DNA of 39,707 bases from an uncultured Burkholderiales bacterium (GCA_946480465.1 CAMLJY010000057.1:1-39707); one strand, 5' to 3'. Shown: positions 7,060-13,611, counted from the first letter of the stretch. Notes: generated by a model from the letters alone, not told the origin. Translations and numbers: made by a program.

Positions 7060-9830
7060 CGCAGAGCTTGCTCGCCGGGGTCTTCCGTGGAACGCGCCGC
7101 CGCGGCCTCGGCGGGCTCGACCGCGGCCGCCGGTTCACCCGGCTCCTGCACGCGGCGGCGCTGGGCCGCGATCGTCGCATCCCAGGCGGCCTGCCAGTCG
7201 GGACGGCCCGGTGGGCGCTCGGGCACGAGGTAGGCGGCCGTGGTGCTGCGCGCCGCGTGCCCCAGGTGCTGCTGCGCGAGGGCCAGCGGCAGGCCGTTCG
7301 CCAGCAGGTGCCGGGCATGCGTATGGCGAAGCCAGTGCGCGCTGGCGTTGGCCAGGTGCTTTGCGGCCGCGGCATCGCCCGCCTCGGCGCACGCAGCCGC
7401 GCAGGCCCCGAAGTGCTGCTTCAGCTGGCGCGCCAGCGTGGACGGGCGCACGCCCCGACGCGCGTCCACCGGGCCCGGGCACGGCAGCCGGCTCGCTCGC
7501 TCGCCCCGCTCGGCCGACTGGCCCAGCACGAAGACCTCGCGCTGGGCAGGCGCGGCGGGGTCGGGATCGAGGCCGCGGGTGGCCAGGTACTCGCGCAGCG
7601 CCGCGATCAAGTCTTCCGGCAGCGGCAACTCGCGCACGCGGCCGGAGGAACCCCCACGCACGCGCAGCCACCAGCCATGCCTTGGGCCGGCGGGCGCGGC
7701 GTCGGATTCGCTGCCAGGCTCGCTGCCGCCATCGCTGCCGCCATCGCTGCCGCCATCGTTGCCGGAGTTGCCGGAGTTGCTGCCGGAGTTGCGGCCGGAG
7801 TTCCTGCCGGGGTTGCTGTCGGAATGGCTGCCGGAATCGCTGCCCTGCTCGCTGCCGGCCCGATCGCCTGCAGGCCAACCGCGGTCGGCCCCCTCGGGGG
7901 CCGCCTGGTGCAGGTCGCCCAGCCGCGCGTCTGCCGCCTCGGACAGTCGCAGACCCGTGGCGTAGAGCCAGCGCAGGGCGAAGCGCAGGCGGTGGTGGGT
8001 GCCGGTGGGCGGCAGCGCATCGGCGCGCGCCAACACCATGGACCACAGGCGGGGGCTGAGGCTGCGCGCGGCATCGAGCGGCTTCGCCGCCCCCCGCGGC
8101 GCCGGCCCGTGGGCCGCGGCGAGCACCGGCACCGCGGCCGCCAAGGGCGTCTGCGCCCCGCGCAGCGGCGAGGAGGCGGCCAGCGGTGGGGCGAGTCGCC
8201 CCGGCGCGGCATCCGGTCGCTCCGCCCGGTCGCTGGCGCGCGAGGCAGCGGGCAGGCTCGGGTCGGCGGCAACACGCTGCCGCCACGGATGGGTCTGCCG
8301 ATGACCCCGATCGACCAGGAAACCGAACAAGCTCGACAGCGCCGCCACGGCCTGGCGCTGACCGGCCGGACCGAGCGGGCCGGCGAACGGCCGCCACAAC
8401 GGGGACTGGCGCCCGGGCGAGGGCCGCACGCACCAGCGGTCGCGCGGCTGCGGATCTGCAATGAACGCCCGGTAGGCGAGACAGTCCGCCGCATCCACCG
8501 ACGACAGCGACCGCCCGCGCTCGATCACGCACCAGAGCAGGAAGCGCTCGGCCTCGCGGTGATACGCGCGCCGGGTGTGGGCCGGGCGCGGCGCTGCACC
8601 ACCGGGCACCCGCGCTTCGCCGAGCCAGGCGTCGATGGCCTCGCGATCATCCCGGAAGGCCGGCGCGGCGGCGCCGGGCAGGCCAGCGCCGTGGCGGTGG
8701 CCGCCGTCGACGCTGGGCGGGAGGACGAAGCGGTCGAGCGGTCGAAGCAGGATTGGGCCGGCATGAGGTGCCGAGCGGATCCCGGGCGCGCCCGCGGTGG
8801 CGGTGGCGGTGGCAATCCTGGCGACGGCCGGCGACGACGGCGGCCCCGCCGGGGGCATGAACGCCATCGACGGCGCAGGCTCGGCCGGCCGCACCTCCTG
8901 GGCAACCCCGGCGGCCAGTGGCCCGAACCTGTGGCGACCGCCCTCCGGCGGCCGGTCGGAGCCACCAGCGGGGCGCAGACCGACCGCCCCGGCCGGCAGC
9001 CAAGCGGGATCCGCGGCGCCCTCGCCCCGGGGTTTCGCGACCGGGGGCGCCGCGGTTGCCGCCGTGTCCAGGCCGCCCCGATGGGCGCCGAGCCAGGCCG
9101 CGATGCGGGCCGCCTTGGTGGCCCCGATGCCGCGCAAGCGCCGATACCAATGGGGACCGCGGCCGTCGATGTCGTCGCGCAAGGCCCCCAGGGTGCCCAG
9201 GCCCACCTCCTGCAGCGGCGCGACGAGCAGCGGGTTCAGCCAGTAGGCCACGCTGTCGCCGGCGCGAGGCGGCTGCGCCACCTGCTGTTCGATCCAGGCC
9301 AGCGCTTCCAGCTGGCGGGCGATCAAGCGCGCCCGGCGCCGCTGGCGCTGGCTGGCACGCCCGAACTCCGCCTCGAACAGGGCGATCTGTTCAGCCTGAG
9401 GAAAGTCCTCCAGGCCGCGCTGGTCGACGAAATCCTCCAGCGTGGGCAGCGGTGCAGGGTTGTCGGGCACCCGCGCCGCATCGATCAGCACCAGCCGGGC
9501 CGTGCCGAAGCGGGCTTCGCGCCGGGCCGCGGCCGCGAATTCGTCGCGCAGCCAGGCGATCGTCGCGCGCATGGCGCGGGCATCACCGCCCTCCTCTTCC
9601 CATCGCAGGTAGCGGTCCCAGGCCAGCTGCCAATCGACCCCCTGCACGATCGCCCGCATGAAGGCGAAGTGCCCCTTGTGCAGCCTGCGCCGGGTCGCGG
9701 CGGCAGCATGAGTCGCCGGGGCCGGTGCCGGACGGGCCGAGAAAAGGTCCGTGTGCGGTCCGTCGGGGTCGAAGTGTCCGGGAATGCTGGTGCTCACGTG
9801 CTTGAAGAACCAACCGGGGCGGCTGGTCAT
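7056..9830 (-). CDS. Large tyrosine recombinase (phage-integrase family) with DUF3701-like N-terminus
   Basis: 924 residues, two to three times the size of XerC/D. The N-terminal part (about residues 40-250: AFMRAIVQGVDWQLAWDRYL, ATIAWLRDEFAAAARREARFG, WYRRLRGIGATKAARIAAWL) resembles the DUF3701-type extension of some betaproteobacterial integrases. A core-binding segment (RRAYHREAERFLLWCVIERG) precedes the catalytic domain: Arg in LYATGLRLSEAAD (about residue 628), HWLRHTHARHLL (HxxR, about 831-834), LGHAARSTTAAYLV (His and Tyr, about 866), so the catalytic set looks complete. A Gly/Ser/Asn/Asp-rich insert of about 50 residues, encoded by tandem repeats, lies between the first Arg and the GRVRELPLP strand. 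It faces parB across 670 bp of non-coding DNA. Role inferred: resolution of replicon dimers or integration; no substrate site is proven. Confidence 0.85.
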   Translation of the reverse strand: MTSRPGWFFKHVSTSIPGHFDPDGPHTDLFSARPAPAPATHAAAATRRRLHKGHFAFMRAIVQGVDWQLAWDRYLRWEEEGGDARAMRATIAWLRDEFAAAARREARFGTARLVLIDAARVPDNPAPLPTLEDFVDQRGLEDFPQAEQIALFEAEFGRASQRQRRRARLIARQLEALAWIEQQVAQPPRAGDSVAYWLNPLLVAPLQEVGLGTLGALRDDIDGRGPHWYRRLRGIGATKAARIAAWLGAHRGGLDTAATAAPPVAKPRGEGAADPAWLPAGAVGLRPAGGSDRPPEGGRHRFGPLAAGVAQEVRPAEPAPSMAFMPPAGPPSSPAVARIATATATAGAPGIRSAPHAGPILLRPLDRFVLPPSVDGGHRHGAGLPGAAAPAFRDDREAIDAWLGEARVPGGAAPRPAHTRRAYHREAERFLLWCVIERGRSLSSVDAADCLAYRAFIADPQPRDRWCVRPSPGRQSPLWRPFAGPLGPAGQRQAVAALSSLFGFLVDRGHRQTHPWRQRVAADPSLPAASRASDRAERPDAAPGRLAPPLAASSPLRGAQTPLAAAVPVLAAAHGPAPRGAAKPLDAARSLSPRLWSMVLARADALPPTGTHHRLRFALRWLYATGLRLSEAADARLGDLHQAAPEGADRGWPAGDRAGSEQGSDSGSHSDSNPGRNSGRNSGSNSGNSGNDGGSDGGSDGGSEPGSESDAAPAGPRHGWWLRVRGGSSGRVRELPLPEDLIAALREYLATRGLDPDPAAPAQREVFVLGQSAERGERASRLPCPGPVDARRGVRPSTLARQLKQHFGACAAACAEAGDAAAAKHLANASAHWLRHTHARHLLANGLPLALAQQHLGHAARSTTAAYLVPERPPGRPDWQAAWDATIAAQRRRVQEPGEPAAAVEPAEAAAARSTEDPGEQALR
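7701..7862. repeat. Short tandem repeats inside the recombinase gene
   Basis: Degenerate units built from CCATCGCTGCCG (about three copies, 7729-7765) and GAGTTGCCG/GAGTTGCTGCCG (7764-7803), continuing as looser copies to about 7862. All changes keep the frame and encode GSDGGSDGGS and NSGNSGSNSGRNSG-type sequence at residues about 656-710 of the recombinase. In-frame repeats of 9 and 12 bp can expand or contract by slippage without breaking the gene, so copy number is likely to vary between strains. Confidence 0.8.
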
Positions 9831-9847
9831 CGGTATTTTGGCGGGAT

Positions 9848-9863
9848 GATAACTTTAGTTATC
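9848..9863. promoter_or_regulatory. AT-rich perfect palindrome upstream of the recombinase
   Basis: GATAACT-TT-AGTTATC: 7-bp perfect arms with a 2-bp centre, 17 bp upstream of the recombinase ATG (9830), followed on the plus strand by another GTTAT at 9866-9872 (direct and inverted ATAAC copies). It stands out as AT-rich in very GC-rich DNA. Position fits an operator over the recombinase promoter or ribosome-binding region; a recombinase-binding core is the alternative. It is not a canonical dif, KorA or LexA site. Confidence 0.5.
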
Positions 9864-10030
9864 GCGTTGTTATGGTAGTTGGGTGGCGTGGCAAGCCCGG
9901 TGGGGTCCAGTTCCTGTTCGCAAGGGCGGTGGTCCTTCTAGGTGAGCAGGGCGCCGGTGAGAAATGTCCCTCGGATCAGTTCTCGCCGGCGTTCCGGTTG
10001 GGTTGGTGGGCCATGGACCACCTTGCTTTG

Positions 10031-10069
10031 GCGCTTGGCGCTTGGCGCTTGGCGCTTGGCGCTTGGCGC
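10031..10069. repeat. 7-bp tandem repeat (GCGCTTG)5
   Basis: Five exact consecutive copies of GCGCTTG from 10031 to 10065, followed by a truncated copy (GCGC, 10066-10069). The repeat lies outside any supported gene, within the recombinase-parB intergenic region. A 7-bp unit is not a multiple of three, so copy-number change here would shift any frame crossing it; it could also be a protein-binding array like an iteron, although spacing is below one helical turn. Confidence 0.9.
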
Positions 10070-10367
10070 AGATGGTATTTGGAGTTGGTCCAGCATTCGA
10101 AGGGCGCGTCTTGTGTCGTCCAGGTCGTTCAAGGAGTCCTCACCGGGCTCGAGTTGGTGGGCGCAGGAATGGCGCACCGTTGCTGCTCAGCAGGTGCGAC
10201 GGCAGCGTGACGGTTCTGGCCGGGCCGGCCCTTGTGGGATTGCCGTCGTCGTGCATCAGCGCGAAGTTGATCGCCTCGATGTGCTTGTCGCAGTCGCTGC
10301 TGTTCGCGGCATCGGAGAAGCGGCCGGCCTGGTCATGCACCGCCTTTGGGGGTGGACTGTGGTGCAT
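10070..10367 (-). pseudogene. Possible decayed gene relic (unidentified)
   Basis: On the minus strand from ATG 10367 a frame reads AVHDQAGRFSDAANSSDCDKH followed by IEAINFALMHDDG with normal codon use for this genome. It then loses coding character, and after a frame change continues as CAHQLEPGEDSLNDLDD and TRRALRMLDQLQ (about 10150-10080). Both pieces look like protein but no single frame joins them and no full-length product results. I do not recognise the family. Alternative: two unrelated chance frames. Confidence 0.3.
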
Positions 10368-10428
10368 TCAGAGCCAGATCCAGATTCGTCATCGGTTCAA
10401 AGTCGCTCGTCGATTGTTGGACCGACGG

Positions 10429-10455
10429 GAGGGGGTGGGACCGTCCCACCCCCTC
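10429..10455. promoter_or_regulatory. parS: 27-bp palindrome, candidate parS site (copy 1)
   Basis: Perfect 13-bp arms GAGGGGGTGGGAC and its reverse complement around a single central C (10442), 46 bp beyond the parB stop. A shorter copy of the same palindrome is in the 3' end of parB (10652-10672). Repeated, near-perfect palindromes beside parAB are what is expected of ParB-binding centromere sites. The sequence is unlike the chromosomal parS (TGTTTCACGTGAAACA type). A rho-independent terminator is the alternative, but no T-run follows on either strand. Confidence 0.6.
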
Positions 10456-10501
10456 GCTGATGTCACCCGCCCAGCTGGACGCCGGGAGCGAATCCGGCTC
10501 G

Positions 10502-11785
10502 TCAGCCGCCAGCCAACTTGCGAAGCGCCGTCTCCAGGGCTGCCCAGCGCTCCATCGTGACCGCTCCGGGCGGCAGTTCCACAACAGTTCGTCCCTGCTT
10601 GTCTTGCCGGATCGCCCCCCGGCCCAAGGCGCCAAAGTCCAGCTCACGCGAGGGGTGGGACGGTCCCACCCCCCGCTCCCGCAGTGGGGCGGTCAGGGCG
10701 GTGAACACGTCCATGGCGGTCGGGCGCGGTGACAGCAGTCCCAGCTCACGCGCCGTCAACAGCACCTTCGCCTCATGTTCCCTGAACGCACGCTCCAGGT
10801 CCGCAACCCAGCGGAACTGGATCGCCGTGGGGGAAGGAAATGCGGAGGTCACTTCCGAAGGCAGTCTCGCCGCACGCACCGCCTTGCCAATGTCGCTCGG
10901 ATCCCGTCCGATCGCGGCCGCCAGCTTCACGTTCGATGGAAAGAGACCCTCCTCGATCGCCCTCAGGTACATCCGTCCCTGCTCCCAGGCAGACAGGTTC
11001 TCCCGCCCCCGGTTCTCCCGCTCCATCTGCACGAACAGGCCGGCGTCGTTCAGTTCCTCGACGACCGCCAGCACCGGCAGGCCCAGTTCCAGGCAGGCCC
11101 GATGCCGGCGGTGGCCGAACACGATCTCGTAGCGCGCGCCACCCTCCGGACCCCGCGCATCGGCCATCGGCCGGATCTTGATCGGCTGCACATTGCCACC
11201 GGCATCTTCGATCTCACGCCGCAGCTGCTCAAACTCCGGCCCCTCGAATGCGTCAGGATGCCGGTTCGCCCAGCGGCTCGGTGCGATCAGTCGTGGATCC
11301 ATGGCCTGGGCACCGCGCTCCGCCGTCAACTGATCCACCCGGCTGTTCAGCTCGGCGATCCGCCGCTCGAGCCGCTGCGACTCGAAGACCGTTTCCGCAA
11401 GCAGCCCGACCCCGGTCCGGCCGCGCTGTCGATCCGCCGCCAAGCCGGTCTGCCCGGCGGTGCCCATGGCCACTGCGCTCCGGCCCGCGGTCCCCGTACC
11501 CGCGGCTGCCCCGCCAGACACGGCGCCCGAGGCCGACGCAGCCCCGCCCTCCTCCGCCTTCTCCGGCATGGCGCCCTCTGCCGTTGGCGCCTCCGGCGCA
11601 AGCCCGACCATTCCCCCCATCGGCGACGGCCGCGAATTCACCGCCCCCCCGGCCGCATCCGTGACTGGCGGCGTACCACCTCGCTCGATCTCGGTCGACT
11701 GGTCGCCCACGCCGCCGCTGGCCGGCCGCGAACCGGGCAACACGAAATCGATGCCAGCGCCCTTCTTCTTGGTCAAACTCACCAT
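10502..11785 (-). CDS. parB: ParB-type centromere-binding partition protein
   Basis: 427 residues. After a basic start (MVSLTKKKGAGIDFVLPGSRP) comes a Gly/Ala/Pro-rich low-complexity stretch (about 20-125), a short coiled-coil-like segment (SQRLERRIAELNSRVDQL, about 136-153), and then the ParB/Srx domain with the box-II-like motif FGHRRHRACLELGLPV (GHRRHRA 224-230) and ENRGRENLSAWEQG (257-270). The helix-turn-helix follows (NVKLAAAIGRDPSDIGKAVRAARLP). ParB proteins bind parS, spread with CTP and stimulate ParA. The gene starts four bases after the parA stop, in one operon. The last 60 residues include RGVGPSHPSRE, encoded by the second copy of the palindromic parS candidate. The GHRRHR motif (versus GERRxR of chromosomal ParB) is of the plasmid/secondary-chromosome kind. 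Confidence 0.93.
   Translation of the reverse strand: MVSLTKKKGAGIDFVLPGSRPASGGVGDQSTEIERGGTPPVTDAAGGAVNSRPSPMGGMVGLAPEAPTAEGAMPEKAEEGGAASASGAVSGGAAAGTGTAGRSAVAMGTAGQTGLAADRQRGRTGVGLLAETVFESQRLERRIAELNSRVDQLTAERGAQAMDPRLIAPSRWANRHPDAFEGPEFEQLRREIEDAGGNVQPIKIRPMADARGPEGGARYEIVFGHRRHRACLELGLPVLAVVEELNDAGLFVQMERENRGRENLSAWEQGRMYLRAIEEGLFPSNVKLAAAIGRDPSDIGKAVRAARLPSEVTSAFPSPTAIQFRWVADLERAFREHEAKVLLTARELGLLSPRPTAMDVFTALTAPLRERGVGPSHPSRELDFGALGRGAIRQDKQGRTVVELPPGAVTMERWAALETALRKLAGG
10652..10672. promoter_or_regulatory. parS: 21-bp palindrome inside parB, candidate parS site (copy 2)
   Basis: Arms GGGGTGGGAC and GTCCCACCCC, perfect over 10 bp with a central G at 10662. It shares its core (GGTGGGAC-N-GTCCCACC) with the palindrome at 10429-10455, 200 bp away. 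It lies within parB codons about 371-378, a region outside the conserved ParB and helix-turn-helix domains, so the coding sequence there seems free to host the site. Confidence 0.6.
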
Positions 11786-11789
11786 GGCT

Positions 11790-13049
11790 TCAGCCTCCGA
11801 TCTGACGGCGCCAGAACGTCTGCGCCTGGTCTTCGATCAATTCGACGAAACGGTCGTAGGCCTCGAACGCGCGCTTGAAGGTCCGCGTGTTCGCGTTGCT
11901 CGGGCTCGAGTCGTACACCGTCCCGAACTCCGCGCTCGCCGTGCTGGCCGCCGCCGTCTTCGGGATCTCCACCGGCAACACCTTCTCGCTGTAGGCCGCG
12001 GCGATCCACTCGCGAACGAAAGAGCTGGCCTGGTCCGTGCTCTCGACCTTCGCGAGCAGGATGTCGATGAATGCGAACTCCTTGTCGCCGCCACGGTTGC
12101 GGATCAGCTGCGTCGTCAAGTCAGAGAACAAGTCCCAGAACTGGGCGCTGGAAGCGAAGTCCAGCGCGCTGGGGGGCAAGGGCATGATGATCCCGTTGCT
12201 CGCCATCAGCGCATTGATGGTCGTGTACGACAGGGCAGGGGGCGTGTCGATGATGATCACGTCGTACTCGAGCCGAGCGCGGTCGATGCCGTAATTCAGC
12301 ACGTTCCAGAACTCGAAGCTCGCGTCCTTGCTCTGCTTGGCCGGCAGCACGAACTCCGCCGAGAACAGGAACGATGCTGCCGCGACCAAGTCGATGCCAT
12401 CCCAGTAGGTGGGGCGGATCGCGTACGCGATCTCCGCCTGCTCGCCGGTGAACAGAGGCAGCACGGTGTCGTCCACCGACACCTCGGAATCCGGCAGCAT
12501 GCCGAACAGCGTCGTCAGGCTGCCCTGCGGATCGCAATCGATGACCAGCACCCGGTGTCCCCGCAGGCTGAGTCCCTGGGCCAGCGTCAAGGCGGTGGTC
12601 GTCTTTGTGACTCCGCCCTTGAAATTCCCGACGGAGATCGTGATCGCCTCTGCCGTCTCCGGCCTCAGCTCGGCCTTGCGCACGTCCCTTACCCAGGTGC
12701 GCACTTCGGGCAAGTCAAACTCACGGCGCGATCCGGTGCTGTTGAGGCGCCCAGTCGGCAGCTCTCCCTTGCGAATCCGGTAGTCGACCTGGCTCTTGTC
12801 CAGGCCCGTCAGCGCCATCAGTTGCGCGGTGTTGTAGGTCGGTGCCTGCTTGCGGGCATTCGGCGCCAGCATCGCGCCCCGCACCTGCTCGACAATCGCC
12901 TTCACCCGATCGGCCTGCTCGGCCACCGCCTCCAGCGTGATCGGGCGCGCTGCATTCAAAACCAAGGTGTCCACCCTTCCATCCTTCCTGTCGTGAGCAC
13001 ATACGACTGCGGCGGATTCTAGGTGAGACGCCAGTTTGGCGACAGCCAT
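11790..13049 (-). CDS. parA: ParA-type partition ATPase with N-terminal DNA-binding region
   Basis: 419 residues. Residues 1-140 form an extension with a MerR-like/HTH element (TYNTAQLMALTGLDKSQVDYRIRKGELPTGRLNSTGSRREF), as in type Ia partition ATPases that also autorepress. The ATPase core has the deviant Walker A KGGVTKTTT (144-152) with its signature lysine, the A' motif RVLVIDCDPQGSLT (about 166-179) and Walker B YDVIIIDTPPALSYTTINAL. ParA binds nucleoid DNA and moves ParB-parS complexes to segregate the replicon. Start ATG 13049 is used here; GTG 12974 is an alternative with a better ribosome site (AGGAAGG about ten bases upstream) and would remove 25 residues. It is divergent from repA across the 562-bp origin region; an inverted iteron 30 bp upstream of the start could couple its expression to RepA. 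Confidence 0.95.
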   Translation of the reverse strand: MAVAKLASHLESAAVVCAHDRKDGRVDTLVLNAARPITLEAVAEQADRVKAIVEQVRGAMLAPNARKQAPTYNTAQLMALTGLDKSQVDYRIRKGELPTGRLNSTGSRREFDLPEVRTWVRDVRKAELRPETAEAITISVGNFKGGVTKTTTALTLAQGLSLRGHRVLVIDCDPQGSLTTLFGMLPDSEVSVDDTVLPLFTGEQAEIAYAIRPTYWDGIDLVAAASFLFSAEFVLPAKQSKDASFEFWNVLNYGIDRARLEYDVIIIDTPPALSYTTINALMASNGIIMPLPPSALDFASSAQFWDLFSDLTTQLIRNRGGDKEFAFIDILLAKVESTDQASSFVREWIAAAYSEKVLPVEIPKTAAASTASAEFGTVYDSSPSNANTRTFKRAFEAYDRFVELIEDQAQTFWRRQIGG

Positions 13050-13069
13050 CGACTTCTGCGTCTTATGCG

Positions 13070-13126
13070 GATGCAGGGCCGGACTTTCCGGACAGTTTGA
13101 GGGGTTCGATCCCTCTGCTCTGCATC
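13070..13126. other. Three-arm foldable segment with T-arm-like hairpin
   Basis: GATGCAG (13070-13076) pairs perfectly with CTGCATC (13120-13126). Inside are CCGGA-CTT-TCCGG (13079-13091, also the inverted iteron) and GAGGG-GTTCGAT-CCCTC (13099-13115), whose loop matches the TTCGA of a tRNA T-arm. At 57 nt without anticodon or D arms it is not a tRNA gene. It may be a tRNA 3'-end relic, an RNA control element for parA, or a cruciform at the origin. Confidence 0.4.
13079..13093 (-). repeat. Inverted RepA-iteron copy near parA
   Basis: On the minus strand it reads GTCCGG-AAAGT-CCGG, an exact match to the iteron consensus GTCCGG-N5-CCGG of the direct array at 13215-13495, but in opposite orientation and 30 bp upstream of the parA start. 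Iteron plasmids often carry such inverted copies where Rep acts as a repressor. Confidence 0.6.
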
Positions 13127-13130
13127 AGTC

Positions 13131-13214
13131 CAGATCTTCAGAGCACTTCAAACGATTCAAAACTGATTTACGGATCGAAAACTTCAATGCCATCAACGAT
13201 TTACGAACGATAGC
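13131..13214. other. AT-rich block, candidate DNA unwinding element
   Basis: About 84 bp much richer in A+T than the surrounding 70% G+C, immediately before the iteron array. It contains two copies of GATTTACG (13165-13172 and 13198-13205), and AACGATT occurs twice (13151 and 13196). AT-rich repeats beside iterons are the usual site of strand opening in this class of origin. Confidence 0.65.
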
Positions 13215-13495
13215 GTCCGGCATTCCGGGCCCTGCGTCCGGCTTTTCAGGCGCGGCTGTCCGGACATGCCTGAGCTTGCGTCCGTCTCCGCCCTGGAATG
13301 TCCGGTCATTCTGGTGCGGCCCCTGTGGACAAGCCGACGCACGAACCTGTGGGGCCTCGGCTCCCCAACTGTCCGGATTTGCCGGCCCCATCCGGCCTGC
13401 GACGGACCGCTGAAGCGCAGGCGCCGGCACGAAACGTCCGGCTTTCCCGGTGCCGCCGAACCGCCGCGCGGACCTGAACCGTCCGGAAACTCCGG
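13215..13495 (+). repeat. Iteron array, consensus GTCCGG-N5-CCGG
   Basis: Direct copies at 13215-13228 (one base short), 13236-13250, 13258-13272, 13300-13314, 13371-13385, 13436-13450 and 13481-13495; the last four bases vary as CCGG, CAGG, CCTG or CTGG. A weaker core is at 13280-13284 and degenerate cores (GTCCGCTGCCGG 13549-13560; CCGGACATCTCCGG 13561-13574) continue towards repA. Start-to-start spacings are 21, 22, 42, 71, 65 and 45 bp, so the first three are about two helical turns apart. Such sites bind Rep_3 initiators and set copy number. Confidence 0.8.
13324..13332 (-). promoter_or_regulatory. DnaA-box-like site
   Basis: Minus strand TTGTCCACA, one mismatch from the consensus TTATCCACA, inside the iteron region. 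A single near-match of nine bases has some chance of being accidental, but the location in an iteron origin, where DnaA often assists Rep, raises its likelihood. Confidence 0.45.
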
Positions 13496-13611
13496 TGCTG
13501 CCGCACCAGTGCGGAGGACAGGCGCATCCGCACCGCGCCTCCACAAACGTCCGCTGCCGGCCGGACATCTCCGGAGGCGTCCGTGACCGCCCGGACATAT
13601 ACTCGCGCGCC

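Larger units (their letters stand above)
9864..10501. other. Non-coding region between recombinase and parB
   Basis: About 640 bp with no convincing complete gene. It holds the 3' part of the ATAAC repeats, the 7-bp tandem repeat (10031-10069), a degenerate coding relic on the minus strand (about 10070-10367) and the long palindrome near 10442. Long frames running through it (for example plus-strand frames containing LALGAWR repeats) are products of the 7-bp repeat and GC bias. Confidence 0.6.
13050..13611. other. Putative replication origin (iteron type) between parA and repA
   Basis: A 562-bp non-coding region between divergent parA and repA. In order it holds: an inverted iteron in a three-arm foldable segment (13070-13126), an AT-rich block (13131-13214), seven direct 15-bp iterons (13215-13495), a DnaA-box-like site (13324-13332), and degenerate iteron cores up to the repA start. 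This is the textbook composition of a Rep_3/iteron-controlled origin. Assignment rests on composition and neighbours; no function has been shown. Confidence 0.8.

Noticed and set aside
7240..7965. Plus-strand open frame opposite the recombinase
   Set aside because: Shadow frame; its Leu/Pro repeats come from the tandem repeat that encodes the recombinase linker.
9872..10210. Plus-strand frames with LALGAWR repeats
   Set aside because: The repetitive peptide is created by the 7-bp tandem repeat; no codon bias or family motif.
10429..10455. Terminator of the parAB operon
   Set aside because: No T-run follows the palindrome on the relevant strand, and the same palindrome recurs inside parB, which points to a protein-binding site; not fully excluded.
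13070..13126. A tRNA gene, because of the T-arm-like GTTCGAT loop and 7-bp closing stem
   Set aside because: Only 57 nt long, lacking D and anticodon arms and a CCA end; kept only as a foldable segment.
13215..13495. CRISPR array
   Set aside because: Repeats are 15 bp with irregular 21-71 bp spacing, no cas genes and no uniform spacers; they fit iterons.
13450..13611. Extended N-terminus for RepA
   Set aside because: The upstream frame lies in the iteron region and has no Rep-like sequence; ATG 13612 begins the family pattern.
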